Below are positions 44,288 to 53,409 of a stretch of 64,000 nucleotides of DNA, piece by piece. A model generated the notes under the pieces. That model did not search any database. It was not told where the DNA came from and was given only the letters and a program-made list of their open reading frames with translations. This DNA is from Cloacibacterium normanense. Lineage in GTDB: Bacteria; Bacteroidota; Bacteroidia; Flavobacteriales; Weeksellaceae. The DNA lies in assembly GCF_002943105.1 (NCBI RefSeq), contig NZ_PTPZ01000002.1:149582-213581 (forward strand), given 5' to 3'. Made by a program: the position numbers and the translations under genes. Within the stretch, counting starts at the first letter, position 1; each line of letters begins with the position of its first letter.

Positions 44288-45565
44288 CTATTGATGTTTT
44301 TTATTAAATTCTTCTTTCGGTTGTTCTACCAAAATTTCGTTCATCAACTTAGTAACTTCTTCGGCACGAAGCGGATTTTCGATGATATATTTCGCAAATC
44401 TATTGGTAATTTTTTGAATCAATTTTTCAGTGAGTTCCATGTCTTCTATATCCACATATCTGTGTTTTCTGTGGAAATTATGCATTTCATGGTCTTCTAT
44501 ATGTTTCAGCGCAGCTTTGAACTGATGAATATTCGGTGCGAATTTTCTTTTTCTTTCCCAAGCCAAAAATTCTTTGGTCATTTCCTTGATGATTTTCTCC
44601 GCTTTAGGAATTTCTTTCTTGCGCTGTTCTATGGTTTCCTGAATATGCTTAGACAATTCGTCTACGTCTACCAATTGCACCGCTTTATTTTCCGCTACTT
44701 TTTTATCTACATTATTTGGAATAGAAAGGTCTATCACCAATGTTTCTTTTCCATTTGGAAAATGTTTTTGGTGAATAATAGGATGTGAAGCGCCAGTTGC
44801 AACGATAAGAATATCTGTAGATTTCAGTTCTTCTTCGAAATTTTCAAAAGCAATTTGCGGAATACTATACTTTTCTGCAATTTTCTCTGCTTTTTCATAA
44901 GAACGGTTGGCGATTTTTACTTTTGGCTGATAAACATGTTTCACCAAGTTTTCTACAGTATTTTGACCGATTTCGCCAGTTCCCAAAAGAAGAATATTCT
45001 TCTCTGAAATCTGTTTTTGAGTTTTTAAGATATAATGAACCGCTGCATAAGAAACGGAAGCTGCTCCGTTTGAAAGGGCGGTTTCGTTTTTAATTCTTTT
45101 AGAAATTTGAATCGCCGAGTTGATGGCTCTCTCTAAGTAAGGATTGCTAAAACTTTTGTGTTTTTTGAATCGATGATAAGCATTTTTTATCTGACCTATG
45201 ATTTCGAAGTCTCCTAAAATCTGACTTTCTAAACCTGCAGAAACCCTGAATAGATGATAAAGCGCTTCCTCGTTTTTCATCACATTTACAAACTGCATGA
45301 AATCCATCAAACTTACGTCTACACTCTTGCAATACATCTCTGCAATCGCAATATAATTATGAGAAGTAGTATAGATTTCGGTTCTGTTACAAGTAGAAAC
45401 TACAAACGCATCACCTAGTTTCTTTTCATGAATTTCTTTTACGAACTGTTTTACGTGTTCATCAAAAAACGCAAATTTACCTCTGATTTCGGCATTGGCT
45501 TTTTCAAAACTAATGCTTAAAACAGTGAAGTTCTGTGTATTATATGTCTTCGCAAGAGAATTCAT
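44288..45565 (-). CDS. hemA: Glutamyl-tRNA reductase
   Basis: First committed step of C5-pathway tetrapyrrole synthesis; reduces glutamyl-tRNA to glutamate-1-semialdehyde. It has 425 residues with the active Cys59 in AFVVSTCNRTEIY. ESQILGDFEIIGQIKNAY and LGTGEIGQNTVENLVKH (NADPH-binding) follow, then a C-terminal dimerisation domain. hemA starts the minus-strand haem operon. Confidence 0.96.
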   Translation of the reverse strand: MNSLAKTYNTQNFTVLSISFEKANAEIRGKFAFFDEHVKQFVKEIHEKKLGDAFVVSTCNRTEIYTTSHNYIAIAEMYCKSVDVSLMDFMQFVNVMKNEEALYHLFRVSAGLESQILGDFEIIGQIKNAYHRFKKHKSFSNPYLERAINSAIQISKRIKNETALSNGAASVSYAAVHYILKTQKQISEKNILLLGTGEIGQNTVENLVKHVYQPKVKIANRSYEKAEKIAEKYSIPQIAFENFEEELKSTDILIVATGASHPIIHQKHFPNGKETLVIDLSIPNNVDKKVAENKAVQLVDVDELSKHIQETIEQRKKEIPKAEKIIKEMTKEFLAWERKRKFAPNIHQFKAALKHIEDHEMHNFHRKHRYVDIEDMELTEKLIQKITNRFAKYIIENPLRAEEVTKLMNEILVEQPKEEFNKKHQ

Positions 45566-45633
45566 TTCAAGTCTGCAAATTTAATCATTATTATGATATA
45601 AATTTTCTAATTTTCATCATATTTTAATAGATG

Positions 45634-46050
45634 TTATGAATTGAAATATTTGGTCATTACATAATGAAACCCGATGGGTTTTATGTTAAACAATTCACCT
45701 TCAATTTCATACCCTAATTTTTCGTAAAATTCGGCAGCTGTTTCTCTGGCATTCATCCAAATTTTTTGAATTTGTGCTTCTCTCAAAATTTCTTCAACTT
45801 TTTCTACTAATTTTTTTCCTATTCCTTTTCCTTGATAATCTTCTGAAACTGCCATTCCTCTAATTTGAGCAATTTCTCCATTTTGCAAGACCGTGATAAT
45901 TCCCACAATTCTATCTTCCACGAAATAACCTAGATGAAAAGTTTGGTCATCAAAATCACCACTGAACTCATGCGACTCTTGAGGAAGATTTTTTCTAAGG
46001 ATTTCTCGTCTAAGAAGATAGGTTTCTTCTGGGCTAATTCTTTTAATCAT
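45634..46050 (-). CDS. GNAT family acetyltransferase
   Basis: A 138-residue acetyltransferase. The acetyl-CoA loop is in IRGMAVSEDYQGKGIGKKLVEKVEE, and the C-terminal part MNARETAAEFYEKLGYEIEG completes the fold. The substrate is unknown. Single gene transcribed away from mreB. The start is at MIKRISPEETYLLRREIL. Confidence 0.9.
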   Translation of the reverse strand: MIKRISPEETYLLRREILRKNLPQESHEFSGDFDDQTFHLGYFVEDRIVGIITVLQNGEIAQIRGMAVSEDYQGKGIGKKLVEKVEEILREAQIQKIWMNARETAAEFYEKLGYEIEGELFNIKPIGFHYVMTKYFNS

Positions 46051-46219
46051 TTGAAAATCTGAATGTTAAATTATTTTAAGAATTGAAATTCATTAAATTC
46101 TCAACAGAGAAAAATAATTTTTAAAGTTTCGAGTTTAAAGTTACAACAAGCATTTAAAAATTAATAAAATTTTAACGATATTTTTTGTTTTTCATTATTT
46201 TTAAATGCTCTGAAATTTA

Positions 46220-46227
46220 TATCTTTG
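46220..46227 (+). promoter_or_regulatory. -7 box of the mreB cluster
   Basis: TATCTTTG, 24 bases upstream of the mreB start codon; no TTG at the expected distance. Confidence 0.55.
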
Positions 46228-46251
46228 TCACTTAAAAATTTATAGAAGAAA

Positions 46252-47277
46252 ATGGGGTTATTTGATATGTTCACGCAAGAAATTGCGATAGACTTAGGAA
46301 CAGCGAACACACTTATCATACATAATAATAAAATCGTGATTGACCAACCGTCAATCGTGGCTATCGAGCGTTCATCTGGAAAGGCAATTGCTGTAGGAGA
46401 ACAAGCGAAACACATGCAAGGAAAAACGCACGAAGATATTAAAACGATTCGTCCGCTAAAAGATGGTGTAATTGCAGATTTTGCTGCATCAGAACACATG
46501 ATTAAGGAATTTATTAAACAAATTCCTGGTATCAAAGGAAAATTAATTCAACCTTCTCTTAGAATTGTAATTTGTATTCCTTCTGGTATTACAGAAGTAG
46601 AAAAAAGAGCGGTAAGAGATTCTGCTCAAAAAGTTAATGCTAAAGAAGTAAGATTAATTTATGAACCAATGGCTGCAGCAATAGGTGTAGGAATTGATGT
46701 ACAAAAACCTGAAGGTAACATGATTATCGATATAGGTGGTGGTACTACAGAAATTGCAGTAGTGGCTCTTGGTGGTATTGTTTGTGATAAATCTGTAAAA
46801 ATTGCAGGAGATGTTTTCACGAATGATATTGCTTATTACTTAAGAACGCATCACAACTTATACATCGGAGAAAGAACAGCAGAAAGAGTGAAAATAGAAG
46901 TAGGTTCTGCAGTAGAAGATTTAGACGTAGAAGTAGAAGATATTCCAGTACAAGGTAGAGATTTAATTACTGGTAAGCCAAAAGAAATTATGGTAGGTTA
47001 TAAAGAAATCGCAAGAGCTCTAGATAAATCTATCATCAGAATAGAAGATGCAGTAATGGAAACGCTTTCTCTTACTCCGCCAGAATTAGCAGCAGATATT
47101 TACAAAACTGGTATTTATTTAGCTGGTGGTGGTGCTTTATTAAGAGGTTTAGCAGACAGACTTCACAAGAAAACAGGATTACCAGTTTTCGTAGCAGAAG
47201 ACCCATTAAGAGCGGTTGTTCGTGGAACAGGTATTGCTCTTAAAAACATGGATAAATTTAATTTCCTTATAAAATAA
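46252..47277 (+). CDS. mreB: Rod shape-determining protein MreB
   Basis: Bacterial actin that guides side-wall synthesis. It has 341 residues: IAIDLGTANTLI (phosphate 1), IDIGGGTTEIAVVALGG (phosphate 2) and YLAGGGALLRGLADRL. It opens MGLFDMFTQEIAIDLG, with the amphipathic N-terminus. First gene of an mreB-mreC-mreD-mrdA-rodA unit. Confidence 0.97.
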   Translation: MGLFDMFTQEIAIDLGTANTLIIHNNKIVIDQPSIVAIERSSGKAIAVGEQAKHMQGKTHEDIKTIRPLKDGVIADFAASEHMIKEFIKQIPGIKGKLIQPSLRIVICIPSGITEVEKRAVRDSAQKVNAKEVRLIYEPMAAAIGVGIDVQKPEGNMIIDIGGGTTEIAVVALGGIVCDKSVKIAGDVFTNDIAYYLRTHHNLYIGERTAERVKIEVGSAVEDLDVEVEDIPVQGRDLITGKPKEIMVGYKEIARALDKSIIRIEDAVMETLSLTPPELAADIYKTGIYLAGGGALLRGLADRLHKKTGLPVFVAEDPLRAVVRGTGIALKNMDKFNFLIK

Positions 47278-47296
47278 GTAAAAACCTAGTTATAGA

Positions 47297-48148
47297 ATGG
47301 GGTTTTTGATAAGATTATTTAGCAAGAACGGATTATTTCTGTTCTTTCTTTTTTTACAAATAATTGCCGTAACATTGATTTTCAGTAGAAACTCAATGCA
47401 ACAATCTTTTATTGCAGCACAGACTACCGCGTTTAATGCTTGGGTTTCTGGTTACATAGACGAAGGAACCAGCTACTTAAAACTGAAGCAAATTAATGAA
47501 GAATTAGTTGCTCAGAATAAAACGCTTATGCAGGAATTATACGGTAAAGAAAAAATTAAAAATCCTAGTTTTGTAAGAGTTACCGACACGATTGGTGGTG
47601 GACAGATTTACACTTTCGTAGATGGTGAAATTGTAAATAATTCTATCATTAGAAAAGATAATTATTTTACCATTAACAGAGGAAAAAGACATGGTGTTTT
47701 CCCTAAAATGGGTGTAATTGCACCACAAGGAATTGCAGGAATTGTGATCAATACCACTAATAATTATGCATTGGTACAATCTGTACTCAGCATGAACAAA
47801 ATTAGAATTAATGCTTCGCTAAAAGATTCTGGATTTTTCGGAACGCTTACTTGGAGAGGCGAAAATTCTAGAACGATGCATTTATCAGACATTCCTAAAT
47901 ATGTGCCGATAAAAGTTGGCGACACGGTAGTTACAGATGGCAAATCTGCAATTTTCCCACAAGGAATTATGATTGGTAGAGTTGCAGGTTACGAAGTAGA
48001 TTCTAAAACAGGATATTGGGATATTTCTGTAGAATTAAGCCAAAAAATGGGACAACTTAACAAAGTTTATGTTGTAAGAAATTTAAAAAAATTAGAAGTA
48101 AAACAAATTCAAGATACTCTTGATGCCACGATAAACAATGATCAGTAG
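47297..48148 (+). CDS. mreC: Rod shape-determining protein MreC
   Basis: A 283-residue bitopic protein with one N-terminal span (about residues 9-28), a coiled coil (NEELVAQNKTLMQELYG) and the beta-barrel domain with the family pattern GKRHGVFPKMGVIAPQGIAGIV. MreC links MreB to the elongasome PBP. Its end overlaps mreD by 11 bases. Confidence 0.94.
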   Translation: MGFLIRLFSKNGLFLFFLFLQIIAVTLIFSRNSMQQSFIAAQTTAFNAWVSGYIDEGTSYLKLKQINEELVAQNKTLMQELYGKEKIKNPSFVRVTDTIGGGQIYTFVDGEIVNNSIIRKDNYFTINRGKRHGVFPKMGVIAPQGIAGIVINTTNNYALVQSVLSMNKIRINASLKDSGFFGTLTWRGENSRTMHLSDIPKYVPIKVGDTVVTDGKSAIFPQGIMIGRVAGYEVDSKTGYWDISVELSQKMGQLNKVYVVRNLKKLEVKQIQDTLDATINNDQ

Positions 48149-48644
48149 AAATTTATTTACAGATGTTTTATTAATCGCAATGTTAGTCACATTGCAAATA
48201 TTTTTATTTAACAGAATAGATATTGCTGGTAAATATACTCCTGTCATCTACATTATTTTTGTTTTGTTTTATCCTTTTTATAGAAATCTCTATATTTTCC
48301 TATCGGCGAGTTTTATTTTAGGATTATCTATAGATGCATTTTTAGGAACTTGGGGTATCAATGCATTTGCCACTACACTTATCGCCTATTTTAGAACCAT
48401 TATTTTCAAAACTTCCACAGAAGTCTCTTCGGATGTATTTTCTTTCCATAATCTTCAGTGGTCGCAGTTTCTATTTTATATTTTTTCAAGTATTTTTGTG
48501 CATCAACTATTAGTTCAGAGTATAGAATTTTTTAAATTCGACAGGTTTTTTGAAGTAATACTTAATATTTTAGTAACTAGTGTTATTTCTATAATATTTG
48601 TACTCCTCTATTCGTTAGCATTTAAAATCAAAGAAAAAGTTTGA
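48138..48644 (+). CDS. mreD: Rod shape-determining protein MreD
   Basis: A 168-residue membrane protein with about five spans (TDVLLIAMLVTLQIFLFN, PVIYIIFVLFYPFY and others). Sequence conservation is low, as usual for MreD; identity comes from size, topology and position. It overlaps mreC by 11 bases and the mrdA start by 4. Confidence 0.88.
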   Translation: MISRNLFTDVLLIAMLVTLQIFLFNRIDIAGKYTPVIYIIFVLFYPFYRNLYIFLSASFILGLSIDAFLGTWGINAFATTLIAYFRTIIFKTSTEVSSDVFSFHNLQWSQFLFYIFSSIFVHQLLVQSIEFFKFDRFFEVILNILVTSVISIIFVLLYSLAFKIKEKV

Positions 48645-50638
48645 AAACAGCCTATTATAAAATTACCTTATTTCTCTTTCTCATTGCCGCAATTTTTGTG
48701 GCAAGATTGGTCTATTTACAGTTGCTTACAGATAGATATGCACTCAATGCCGCCAATACTTCTATCAAAATAGACTATGTCATTCCTCAACGTGGAATCA
48801 TCTTTGACCGAAACGGAAAAATTTTAGTAGGTAACCAACCTTCTTATGAAATTTCTTTCACCCAAAGTCAAATGACGCCAGATTTTGACACTTTGGGTTT
48901 TTGTAATTTATTAAAAATCAGCAAAAAAGATTTCATCAAAAAAATAGAGTCCATTAAAAAGGAAAAATATTACTCAAAGCTCACTCCTATGACTTTCAAA
49001 AGTGATATGAGCAGAGAGGAAATCGCTAGAATTCAGGAAATTATCTTCAAATATCCGGCTTTTAATATTGTAGAAAGACCTCAACGTAAGTATGAAGTTT
49101 CTACTTCAGGAAATCTACTTGGTTATACCAATCAAGTCAACGAAAATTACATCAAAAAAGATTCTCTTTATTATTTGCCTGGTGATATTGCTGGAATTAC
49201 AGGAATAGAGCGCGCCTACGAAAAACAATTACGTGGTGAAAAAGGAATGCGCTACATTCAGAAAGACATTAAACTGAGAAATGTAGGTCCTTATAAAAAC
49301 GGTGAGTTAGATAAAGAAGTGGTTTCTGGTAAAGATTTAACGCTTACCATAGACTATGATTTGCAAAGAATCGCCGAAGAAATGCTCGTGAATAAGCATG
49401 GCGCAATTGTAGCACTTGACCCAAACAATGGAGAAATATTAGCGCTCGCAACTGGGCCAGACATAGATCCAAATCTTTTTACAGGTCCTAACAAAAAAAG
49501 AAATATTTATAGATTGGCAAATGACACCATCTATGACAACAAACCTACTTATGACCGTTCAGTTCAAGCAGCTTATCCTCCAGGTTCGCCTTTCAAATTG
49601 TTGACCGCATTAGCTGGTTATCAAATGAAAGTCATCAGTGATTCTACAAAATTTACATGTAGACATGGCTATAGAATGGGAAGACATACCATCGGTTGTC
49701 ACTGTGGAACTTTTTGGCCAATCGGAATGGAAAAAGCCATAGAAAAATCTTGCAATAACTATTTTTCTAGTGTTTATTATAAAATCACCGAAAAATACGG
49801 TCCAAAAGGAAGAAATAGAGCCATAGATGAATGGAAAGAAATCATGAATAGCTTCGGTTTAGGAGAATTCATGAATAACGACTTAGCAGTTGGTGCAAAA
49901 GGAAAAATTCCTTCTGGAGAATTTTACACGAAAAGATTAGGGGAAAAATGGCATCCGTATCAATCTGCTATTTTTAATGGAATGGGACAAGGAGACGTTC
50001 TACTTACTCCGCTTCAAATGGCAAATTTTACTGCCGCTATTGTTAATAGAGGTTGGTATTTTACGCCACATATTGTAAAATCCATAGATGGAAAACCTAA
50101 TCCAGACGAAAGATTTAAGAAAAAACATGTGACCAAAGTAGAACCTAGATATTTTGATGTGGTTCTAAAAGGAATGAAAGATGTTTTCATCGGCGGAACT
50201 GCAAGAGGATTACTTTCTAAAGAATTCACACAACTCGGAAAAACAGGAACTGCACAGGTTCCTGGAGGAAGAGATAATTCAATTTTTGTAATGGCAGCAC
50301 CTGCTGATAAACCAAAAATTGTAGTAGTTGCAGTAATAGAACACGCTGGTTTTGGTGCAACTTGGGCAGGTCCAGCTTCTACCATTATCGCTGAAAAATA
50401 TTTGTTAGGAGATATTAAGAGAACTTATCTCTACGATAGAATGATAAAATCTAGTTTCATGGGAGAGTACAAGCGTATGTACATCAATCATCTTACCAAA
50501 AAAGGTTGGTATACCGCGCCTAAACCAGACCCTATTCAATTGAAAAAACTAGAAGACAGCCTAAGATTACTCAATGAAAAAAAGGCAGCACAAAATCCAA
50601 AAAAATTAAAAGACACCACTAAAAATAATAAAACGTAA
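48641..50638 (+). CDS. mrdA: Elongation penicillin-binding protein 2
   Basis: Transpeptidase of the elongasome, 665 residues, starting at TTG and overlapping the mreD stop by 4 bases. It has one N-terminal span (ITLFLFLIAAIFVARLVYL), the dimerisation domain with RGIIFDRNGKIL, and a transpeptidase domain. Active Ser316 is in YPPGSPFKLL, the SxN motif is KSCNN and the KTG motif is LGKTGTAQVPGG. A Lys/Pro-rich tail follows. Confidence 0.95.
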   Translation: MKTAYYKITLFLFLIAAIFVARLVYLQLLTDRYALNAANTSIKIDYVIPQRGIIFDRNGKILVGNQPSYEISFTQSQMTPDFDTLGFCNLLKISKKDFIKKIESIKKEKYYSKLTPMTFKSDMSREEIARIQEIIFKYPAFNIVERPQRKYEVSTSGNLLGYTNQVNENYIKKDSLYYLPGDIAGITGIERAYEKQLRGEKGMRYIQKDIKLRNVGPYKNGELDKEVVSGKDLTLTIDYDLQRIAEEMLVNKHGAIVALDPNNGEILALATGPDIDPNLFTGPNKKRNIYRLANDTIYDNKPTYDRSVQAAYPPGSPFKLLTALAGYQMKVISDSTKFTCRHGYRMGRHTIGCHCGTFWPIGMEKAIEKSCNNYFSSVYYKITEKYGPKGRNRAIDEWKEIMNSFGLGEFMNNDLAVGAKGKIPSGEFYTKRLGEKWHPYQSAIFNGMGQGDVLLTPLQMANFTAAIVNRGWYFTPHIVKSIDGKPNPDERFKKKHVTKVEPRYFDVVLKGMKDVFIGGTARGLLSKEFTQLGKTGTAQVPGGRDNSIFVMAAPADKPKIVVVAVIEHAGFGATWAGPASTIIAEKYLLGDIKRTYLYDRMIKSSFMGEYKRMYINHLTKKGWYTAPKPDPIQLKKLEDSLRLLNEKKAAQNPKKLKDTTKNNKT

Positions 50639-50641
50639 AAG

Positions 50642-51871
50642 ATGAAATGGGCAGAAGGAATTGATAAACTTGGCATTTTTCTATACTTGGCTATTTCACT
50701 TTTTGCAATAGCAAATATTTATAGTGTAGATGAAGGATTAGGAACCAAACAATTTATATTTTTTGGAATTTCCATCGTGGTAGGACTTGTAATTTTCACT
50801 ATGAGAACAAAGTTTTTCGAAAACTTTGCGGGAATTTTTTTCATATTGGGTGTCCTTTCATTAGCAGGTCTACATGTTTTTGGAACTGAAATTTTAGGTC
50901 AAAAAAACTGGTATAAGTTTGGCGGATTTACCATGCAACCCGTTGAATTTGCAAAAATCGGAACAGCACTTATGCTCGCCAATTACGTTTCTGGACCAGA
51001 TTTTAATCTGAAAATGAGAAAATCACAGTTGACAGTTCTGGCGATTATTGGAGTGCCAGCTTTAGTTGTTTTATCCATTCCAGATGTAGGTTCATTATTA
51101 GTATTTACTGCGTTTGCGATTGCTTTATACAGAGAAGGATTAAATGGTTGGTTATTTATAGTAGGATTTGTTTTAGCAGCTGTTTTTCTTTTGTCGATTG
51201 CGTTTAATCCTTTATACATTACTGGAGTTTTAGTAGGTTTAGTCCTCATTTTTATACTCTTTAATTATCAAAAAATTCATTGGAGCGTTCCTACTATAGT
51301 CACCATTGTCGGAAGTTTAGGAATTTTAGCCGGAATCAGCTTTGGAACTCCAAAAATCATGGAGAAATTACCAAATCACCAGAGAGAAAGAATAGAAGTT
51401 CTCTACAAAGGCGAAAAAGCTTTCCGAGATACTTCTGGTTATAACTTATTGTATTCTAAAACTGCTATTGGTTCTGGCGGATTTTGGGGAAAAGGTTACA
51501 TGCAAGGTTCGGTAACTCAAGGGAAATTCGTTCCTGAGCAAGAAACAGATTACATTTTCTGTACTGTGGGAGAAGAATGGGGCTTCTTCGGAAGTTTTCT
51601 TTTGGTGTTATTTTATGCTATTTATATTGGCAGAATATTTTACTTAGCCGAAACTCAAAAAAATACTTTTAATCGAGTTTTCGGTTATTGTTTTGCTGGA
51701 ATATTACTCATGCACTTTTCCATCAATTTAGGAATGGTAATGGGACTATTTCCTACAGTGGGAATTCCACTGCCTTACTTCAGTTATGGAGGGAGTTCTC
51801 TTTTAGCTTTCTCTATTATGACCGCTATTTTCTTTAAATTAAATTACGCAGATAAGAATTCACTCGTATAA
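50642..51871 (+). CDS. rodA: Elongasome glycosyltransferase RodA
   Basis: SEDS-family lipid II polymerase and partner of PBP2. It has 409 residues and about ten membrane spans. Signatures: GQKNWYKFGGFTMQPVEFAKIG, the conserved region IPDVGSLLVF, FVPEQETDYIFCTVGEEWGFFGS and FPTVGIPLPYFSYGGSSLLA. It starts 3 bases after mrdA and ends the rod cluster with a strong terminator. Confidence 0.95.
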   Translation: MKWAEGIDKLGIFLYLAISLFAIANIYSVDEGLGTKQFIFFGISIVVGLVIFTMRTKFFENFAGIFFILGVLSLAGLHVFGTEILGQKNWYKFGGFTMQPVEFAKIGTALMLANYVSGPDFNLKMRKSQLTVLAIIGVPALVVLSIPDVGSLLVFTAFAIALYREGLNGWLFIVGFVLAAVFLLSIAFNPLYITGVLVGLVLIFILFNYQKIHWSVPTIVTIVGSLGILAGISFGTPKIMEKLPNHQRERIEVLYKGEKAFRDTSGYNLLYSKTAIGSGGFWGKGYMQGSVTQGKFVPEQETDYIFCTVGEEWGFFGSFLLVLFYAIYIGRIFYLAETQKNTFNRVFGYCFAGILLMHFSINLGMVMGLFPTVGIPLPYFSYGGSSLLAFSIMTAIFFKLNYADKNSLV

Positions 51872-51873
51872 AT

Positions 51874-51909
51874 AAAAAAACCTCCGCAACTAGTTGCGGA
51901 GGTTTTTTA
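51874..51909. terminator. Bidirectional terminator after rodA
   Basis: Stem AACCTCCGCAAC / GTTGCGGAGGTT flanked by A-run and T-run, between converging rodA and the NlpC/P60 gene. Confidence 0.92.
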
Positions 51910-51935
51910 TCACTATTTAATTTAATTAATCTATA

Positions 51936-52598
51936 TTAATTCGTTGCTTCTGCTGTAGCAATATTTTGATCTTCTTTTAGAATTCTTTTAGCAAATCTAT
52001 ATTTTGGTCCCCAATAAGAATCGTTAAGTGAAGAAACCATAACGCCTTTAGATGTAGCTGCGTGAATAAATTTAATTTCTCCTTCTGGTGTAACTTCTTG
52101 TACTATTCCTACGTGAGAGATTCTTCTGTTGTGCGCAAAGAAAACTAAATCTCCTTTTTGCAATTGCTGTCTCTCTACTCTTTCTCCTAGCTCAGCTTGT
52201 TCTGCAGCAACTCTTGGCAATTCTAAACCTGTAGTTTCTTCATAAACATTTAAAACGAATGCTGAACAATCTATTCCACTTCTGGTAGAACCACCAAATC
52301 TGTAAGGAGTTCCTAAATAAGTATTCGCTTCACTTAGAATATCATCAATCGTTTTAGCATGAGAAATCGCTCCTGTAATCAAAGCAGCCATTTCTGATTT
52401 TTTTGCCATTTCAAAAGTTGCATTATAGCTATCATAAGAACTTTTGCTTGCAGAATTTAGATTTCTAGTATTTATTTTATCTAGTTTGGTACTAGATTTG
52501 TATTTTGTAGGTGTAGAAACAACGTAGTTTGTTACACAAGATTGCAACGAGAAGATGGAAATAATTGCAACCAAACTTAGCAAAACTCTTTTCTTCAT
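51936..52598 (-). CDS. NlpC/P60 family lipoprotein (C40 peptidase)
   Basis: A 220-residue cell-wall endopeptidase. It has a lipobox (FSLQSC, Cys21), then a linker and the NlpC/P60 domain. The catalytic Cys is in GIDCSAFVLNVYE and the His in RRISHVGIVQ, with a third polar residue in FIHAATSKG. It likely cuts stem-peptide bonds in peptidoglycan. I chose the ATG at 52596-52598 so that the lipoprotein signal begins MKKRVLLSL; the longer frame starts elsewhere without signal logic. Confidence 0.92.
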   Translation of the reverse strand: MKKRVLLSLVAIISIFSLQSCVTNYVVSTPTKYKSSTKLDKINTRNLNSASKSSYDSYNATFEMAKKSEMAALITGAISHAKTIDDILSEANTYLGTPYRFGGSTRSGIDCSAFVLNVYEETTGLELPRVAAEQAELGERVERQQLQKGDLVFFAHNRRISHVGIVQEVTPEGEIKFIHAATSKGVMVSSLNDSYWGPKYRFAKRILKEDQNIATAEATN

Positions 52599-52902
52599 AT
52601 TTATTTGATTATCTGTGTAGATTTCTTTTTTAGACAAGACAAAAGTATATCATACAAGTTTTTTAGGACTTGATAATTGTCAGCTAATCAAAAAATTTAA
52701 CATTTTTTAACATTTGTCTTTCATATGTTAAAAAAAAATTTCCGCGAGGCTCCTATTTTGGAAATCCTGCGGAATTTTTTTTTAAGACTTTTTAACAAAA
52801 TATTGTCAAAATCTATAAATTATATAACGCTAGTCTATAATGGTGTAAACTTTAACGAAGGAAATTCTTTATTATTAAATTTATTATGTAAATTTCTTAA
52901 AA
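52599..52902. other. Gap between GNAT and NlpC/P60 genes
   Basis: Holds a minus-strand -7 box TACTTTTG (complement of 52640-52647), about 40 bases before the NlpC/P60 start, and a hairpin at 52730-52783. The rest is AT-rich with no supported gene. Confidence 0.55.
52730..52783 (-). terminator. Terminator hairpin after the GNAT gene
   Basis: TTCCGC (52740-52745) pairs with GCGGAA (52769-52774), with A- and T-runs of about nine bases outside. On the minus strand the stem is followed by eight T. It would end the GNAT transcript about 120 bases after its stop codon. The loop of about 23 bases is longer than usual. Confidence 0.6.
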
Positions 52903-53361
52903 TCAATACACTAACTGTTTTAGAAAACAAATGCTATTTTCTACATTTTCATAAGGTTCATAATTAGGAATACGAGAATAGCCGGACTTTTCATAAAGAT
53001 GAACCGCCGAAACTTGCTGAACTCCAGTTTCTAAAACAGAAAAATTGTAACCTTCTTCTTTTGCCCATTTTTCAAGAAGCAATAGAACCATTTTAGCATA
53101 TCCTTTTCCTCTATAGTGTTCTTTGGTAAACATTCTTTTAACTTCGATGGTTTGGTCATCATATTTTTTATAAGCACCACAAGCAATGGGTTCTTTGTCT
53201 ATATAAATAATAATACAGTTTTTTATAGCATCTAGCTTATTATATTGAGCATAAAAAGAATGGTCTTCTCCATCTATTTCTGCAAGATAAAGATCTAATT
53301 CGTAGACTAATTTTTGGAAATCTTTGTGATGTGATTCGGTTTTTAGGATATCTATTTTCAT
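52903..53361 (-). CDS. GNAT family acetyltransferase
   Basis: A 152-residue acetyltransferase with the acetyl-CoA loop in KRMFTKEHYRGKGYAKMVLLLLEKW and the C-terminal SAVHLYEKSGYSRIPNYEPY. It resembles the PhnO- or YesJ-like small GNATs; the substrate is unknown. It is transcribed after glnA, but a terminator separates the two. Confidence 0.9.
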   Translation of the reverse strand: MKIDILKTESHHKDFQKLVYELDLYLAEIDGEDHSFYAQYNKLDAIKNCIIIYIDKEPIACGAYKKYDDQTIEVKRMFTKEHYRGKGYAKMVLLLLEKWAKEEGYNFSVLETGVQQVSAVHLYEKSGYSRIPNYEPYENVENSICFLKQLVY

Positions 53362-53370
53362 ATTAATTTT

Positions 53371-53401
53371 TAAAAAAAAAACCCTCTCGAAAAGGAGAGG
53401 G
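53371..53401 (-). terminator. Intrinsic terminator after glutamine synthetase
   Basis: Stem CCCTCTC / GAGAGGG (53382-53401), six-base loop, T-run of about ten on the minus strand. Confidence 0.92.
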
Positions 53402-53409
53402 AAGTGTGA

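Noticed and set aside
44258-44788. 176-codon plus-strand frame opposite hemA
   Set aside because: It overlaps a clear hemA with all motifs, and its Phe-rich composition is that of an antisense shadow.
52725-52967. 80-codon plus-strand frame in the NlpC/GNAT gap
   Set aside because: It begins inside a terminator hairpin, runs into the GNAT gene and has no recognisable feature.
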